Shown here piece by piece: positions 6,018-7,687 of a stretch of 7,687 nt of DNA; within the stretch, counting starts at the first letter, position 1; each line of letters starts with the position of its first letter. This stretch comes from Desulfocapsa sp. (lineage in GTDB: Bacteria; Desulfobacterota; Desulfobulbia; Desulfobulbales; Desulfocapsaceae): NCBI GenBank assembly GCA_029934915.1, contig JAOZLI010000067.1, forward strand, positions 2,971 through 10,657, read 5' to 3'. The notes under the pieces were generated by a model that searched no databases, was not told the DNA's origin, and saw only the letters and a program-made list of their open reading frames with translations. Position numbers and translations under genes: made by a program.

Positions 6018-6887
6018 TTACAACGTTCCTGCGCTAAACGTGTCGCAAGATTCAATGTTTCCATGTGTATAACCGGTTTTGAACCAGTGAACTCGTTGCT
6101 TGGAAGAACCATGTGTGAAAGAATCGGGAGTAACGTACCCACGCGACTGCTGTTGCAAACGGTCATCCCCAATATGACTGGCAGCATTTAGTGCCTCTTC
6201 AATATCGCCGGGTTCTATAATGTTACGTACTCGATCAGCTTTGTTGGCCCAAATTCCTGCGAAACAGTCAGCCTGCAGTTCGAGACGGACGGAAAGCTTA
6301 TTATAATCTTTCTCCGATAGTTGCTTGCGAGATGTATGTACTTTGTCACTGATTCCGAGTAGCTTTTGTACGTGGTGTCCAATTTCGTGTGCTATTACAT
6401 ATGCTTGAGCGAAATCACCCGGGGAGTCCAAGTCGTTTTTAAGATCTTCATAAAAAGATAGATCTATATATACCTGTTTATCACCGGGGCAGTAAAAAGG
6501 TCCCATGGCCGCCTGGGCAAAACCACAGGCAGATTGCACATTTCCTGTAAAAAGTACGAGCTTGGGTTCCTGGTATGTATACCCCATGGTTTGGAATATA
6601 CTGTTCCAGGTATCTTCCGTGTCAGCAAGGACAACTGCGACAAATTCGGCTAGTTCTTTCTCCGCAGTACTTTGTTGCACAGGTGCTCTTTGTGTTGATG
6701 TACTGACCGCTGTTGGTTCCTGGAGGTTGCTTGCAATATCCATCACCAGCGCCGGGTCAATACCGAAATACATGGCAACTAGACCAACGAGTAGTATTCC
6801 TATTCCGCCACCTTTTTTACCGCCGGGCATTCTAACTCTGCGTCTGTCTTCTATGTTTGAGCTTCTACGGCCATTTTTCCAGAGCAT
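6018..6887 (-). CDS. ypfJ: YpfJ-type neutral zinc metallopeptidase, membrane anchored
   Basis: This 289-aa protein belongs to the YpfJ family (Pfam Zn_peptidase, PF04228). It opens with the family signature W-x-GRRSSNIEDRR (3-16). A glycine-rich turn and one membrane helix follow (about 27-43, GGIGILLVGLVAMYFGI). A linker rich in Ser, Thr and Gln (55-75) leads to the periplasmic domain. The domain shows the typical WNSIFQTMGYTYQEPKLVLF (94-113), CGFAQAAMGPFYCPGD with C121 and C133, YIDLSFYEDL, and the zincin motif HEIGHH (167-172) with ligands H167 and H171 and catalytic E168. RLELQADCFAG (201-211) supplies the probable third ligand. The terminal block, YVTPDSFTHGSSKQRVHWF, is also family-typical. 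The substrate is not known, although the catalytic residues are all present. GAGG lies 8 nt before the ATG. An extended -10-like TGTAATAAT (minus strand, 6946-6938) could be its promoter. It converges on the beta-helix gene with only 18 nt between the stops. Confidence 0.93.
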   Translation of the reverse strand: MLWKNGRRSSNIEDRRRVRMPGGKKGGGIGILLVGLVAMYFGIDPALVMDIASNLQEPTAVSTSTQRAPVQQSTAEKELAEFVAVVLADTEDTWNSIFQTMGYTYQEPKLVLFTGNVQSACGFAQAAMGPFYCPGDKQVYIDLSFYEDLKNDLDSPGDFAQAYVIAHEIGHHVQKLLGISDKVHTSRKQLSEKDYNKLSVRLELQADCFAGIWANKADRVRNIIEPGDIEEALNAASHIGDDRLQQQSRGYVTPDSFTHGSSKQRVHWFKTGYTHGNIESCDTFSAGTL

Positions 6888-6992
6888 TTGTGTGCCTCGA
6901 ATGTAGAATTATTCTTGATTTGCTTTCGGATGGTACCATTATTACAGTGGAAAATGAAATTAATTCTCAATTCTCTTGAGTGGTTCTGTTTG

Positions 6993-7685
6993 TTAATTGG
7001 GTGAATTCTTCAGTATAATGCGTCGTATCCCCTCGTGAGATAACTTCAGCCCCTGCCGCTTCTGCATTTTACTCGCTATATCCCGATAGGACCAGCGATC
7101 AGCCTTTAATCGTATCATCTCTGTAATCAGTTCCTGTTGTTCTTCATCCCGTTGCAGTCTCCCATCGTCACCAACCATCCACCCGAACGGAACGGGGCCA
7201 CCAGTATATTTTCCTTCCATTTTCAGCCGTGCTTTACCGGCACGAATGGCGGCACCATGGTTTCCTCCAGCCCCTCCATGAGATAATGCTTCTAAAAGTT
7301 GATAAACGATGGCAGATATTCCCTGTGAGCTAAGAAGTTTTCTTTGCGTCGGCATGGAAATATTTCCGTCAAGGTCTGCACAAAAGAGAGACACCTCTTT
7401 CTGCTTTAATACACTAATAAGAGCGAGTGCATTTTGCGGGGTGCCTAAAACCCATTTTGCCTGCATCACTATTATGGTATCCCCCCTTTGCACATTATCG
7501 AGCATCTTCCTGCCTTCGTTTCTTTCAGCCAATGGTATAACAAGAGCAAAGGATTGCTCTACTAAGAGTTCATCGCAGGATAAGTCGAGTTTTTGTGCAT
7601 AATTTTCCAGTGCTTGGCGCTGTTCTTCCAGTGGAGTTAAAACGTCACGTTTTACATCAAGAAAAATATATCCTATGGTTGTCAT
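6993..7685 (-). CDS. Serine-recombinase-like protein lacking the catalytic serine (probable pseudoenzyme)
   Basis: The 230-aa protein has the outline of a serine recombinase (resolvase fold, PF00239) followed by a recombinase-type DNA-binding segment. The start MTTIGYIFLD aligns without gaps to the gamma-delta resolvase start (GYARVS). The active-site R8 becomes F8 and the nucleophile S10 becomes D10. Further on, R55 in AERNEGRKML matches the conserved R45, and QRGDTIIV (66-73) matches the GD-[VIL] strand. The usual LDRLGR is AKWVLG (76-81), so both R68 and R71 equivalents are lost. The connecting helix AAIRAGKARLKMEGKYTGGPVPFGW (145-169) is well conserved. A helical region with SYRDIASKMQKR (199-210) and LSHEGIRRIILKN (215-227) resembles a helix-turn-helix. 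The frame has no stops or frameshifts over 230 codons, which suggests selection for a non-catalytic role. The ATG is 2 nt from the window edge, so upstream signals cannot be seen and a longer start is possible. No element ends or att sites are visible. Confidence 0.8.
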   Translation of the reverse strand: MTTIGYIFLDVKRDVLTPLEEQRQALENYAQKLDLSCDELLVEQSFALVIPLAERNEGRKMLDNVQRGDTIIVMQAKWVLGTPQNALALISVLKQKEVSLFCADLDGNISMPTQRKLLSSQGISAIVYQLLEALSHGGAGGNHGAAIRAGKARLKMEGKYTGGPVPFGWMVGDDGRLQRDEEQQELITEMIRLKADRWSYRDIASKMQKRQGLKLSHEGIRRIILKNSPN

Positions 7686-7687
7686 TT

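Noticed and set aside
6505..6906. 133-codon plus-strand frame opposite ypfJ
   Set aside because: It is a shadow of the ypfJ metallopeptidase, whose motifs are unmistakable on the other strand.
6966..6980. CTCAA/TTGAG hairpin downstream of the recombinase-like gene
   Set aside because: A 5-bp stem with no proper T-run on the minus strand is too weak to call a terminator.
6993..7685. Active transposon resolvase or invertase
   Set aside because: The catalytic Ser and three of the four active-site Arg positions examined are replaced, and no inverted repeats or invertible segment are visible nearby.

Overview
The window reads as an ordinary bacterial chromosome segment of moderate GC. The best guess is a Gram-negative Desulfobacterota (deltaproteobacterial) genome. 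This rests on the gene order xerC-hslV-hslU, an HslV with a short pro-sequence before its catalytic threonine, a zinc-ribbon/DUF2007-like protein, and an intergenic palindrome of a type I recall from environmental deltaproteobacteria and planctomycetes. The lineage is an inference; no rRNA or other decisive marker is present.

Left part (1-1222): xseB (exonuclease VII small subunit) and ispA (farnesyl/geranyl diphosphate synthase) overlap on the minus strand, in the classic xseB-ispA order. ispA runs off the left edge within a few codons of its expected end. A 108-bp divergent spacer separates xseB from xerC and holds a perfect TATAAT box facing xseB.

Centre (1223-5999, plus strand): xerC (tyrosine recombinase for chromosome dimer resolution) is followed by a 245-bp spacer. 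The spacer contains a long, near-perfect palindrome built from 7-nt units and flanked by A- and T-rich tracts. It could end transcription from both sides, and its short 'ORF' is best read as spurious. Next come hslV and hslU, sharing a 4-base ATGA overlap; they encode the two parts of the HslVU protease. Ten bases after hslU lies a 174-aa protein with terminal zinc ribbons and a central cysteine cluster. It is followed by a secreted, cysteine-rich parallel beta-helix protein.

Right part (6018-7685, minus strand): a YpfJ-type membrane-anchored zinc metallopeptidase converges on the beta-helix gene. Upstream of it is a 230-aa protein with the layout of a serine recombinase. That protein has lost the catalytic serine and most of the active-site arginines, so it looks like an intact pseudoenzyme.

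No CRISPR array, tRNA, rRNA, insertion sequence or complete defence system is visible. The points most worth checking are the recombinase-like pseudoenzyme, the heptamer palindrome between xerC and hslV, and the metal-binding protein linked to hslVU.
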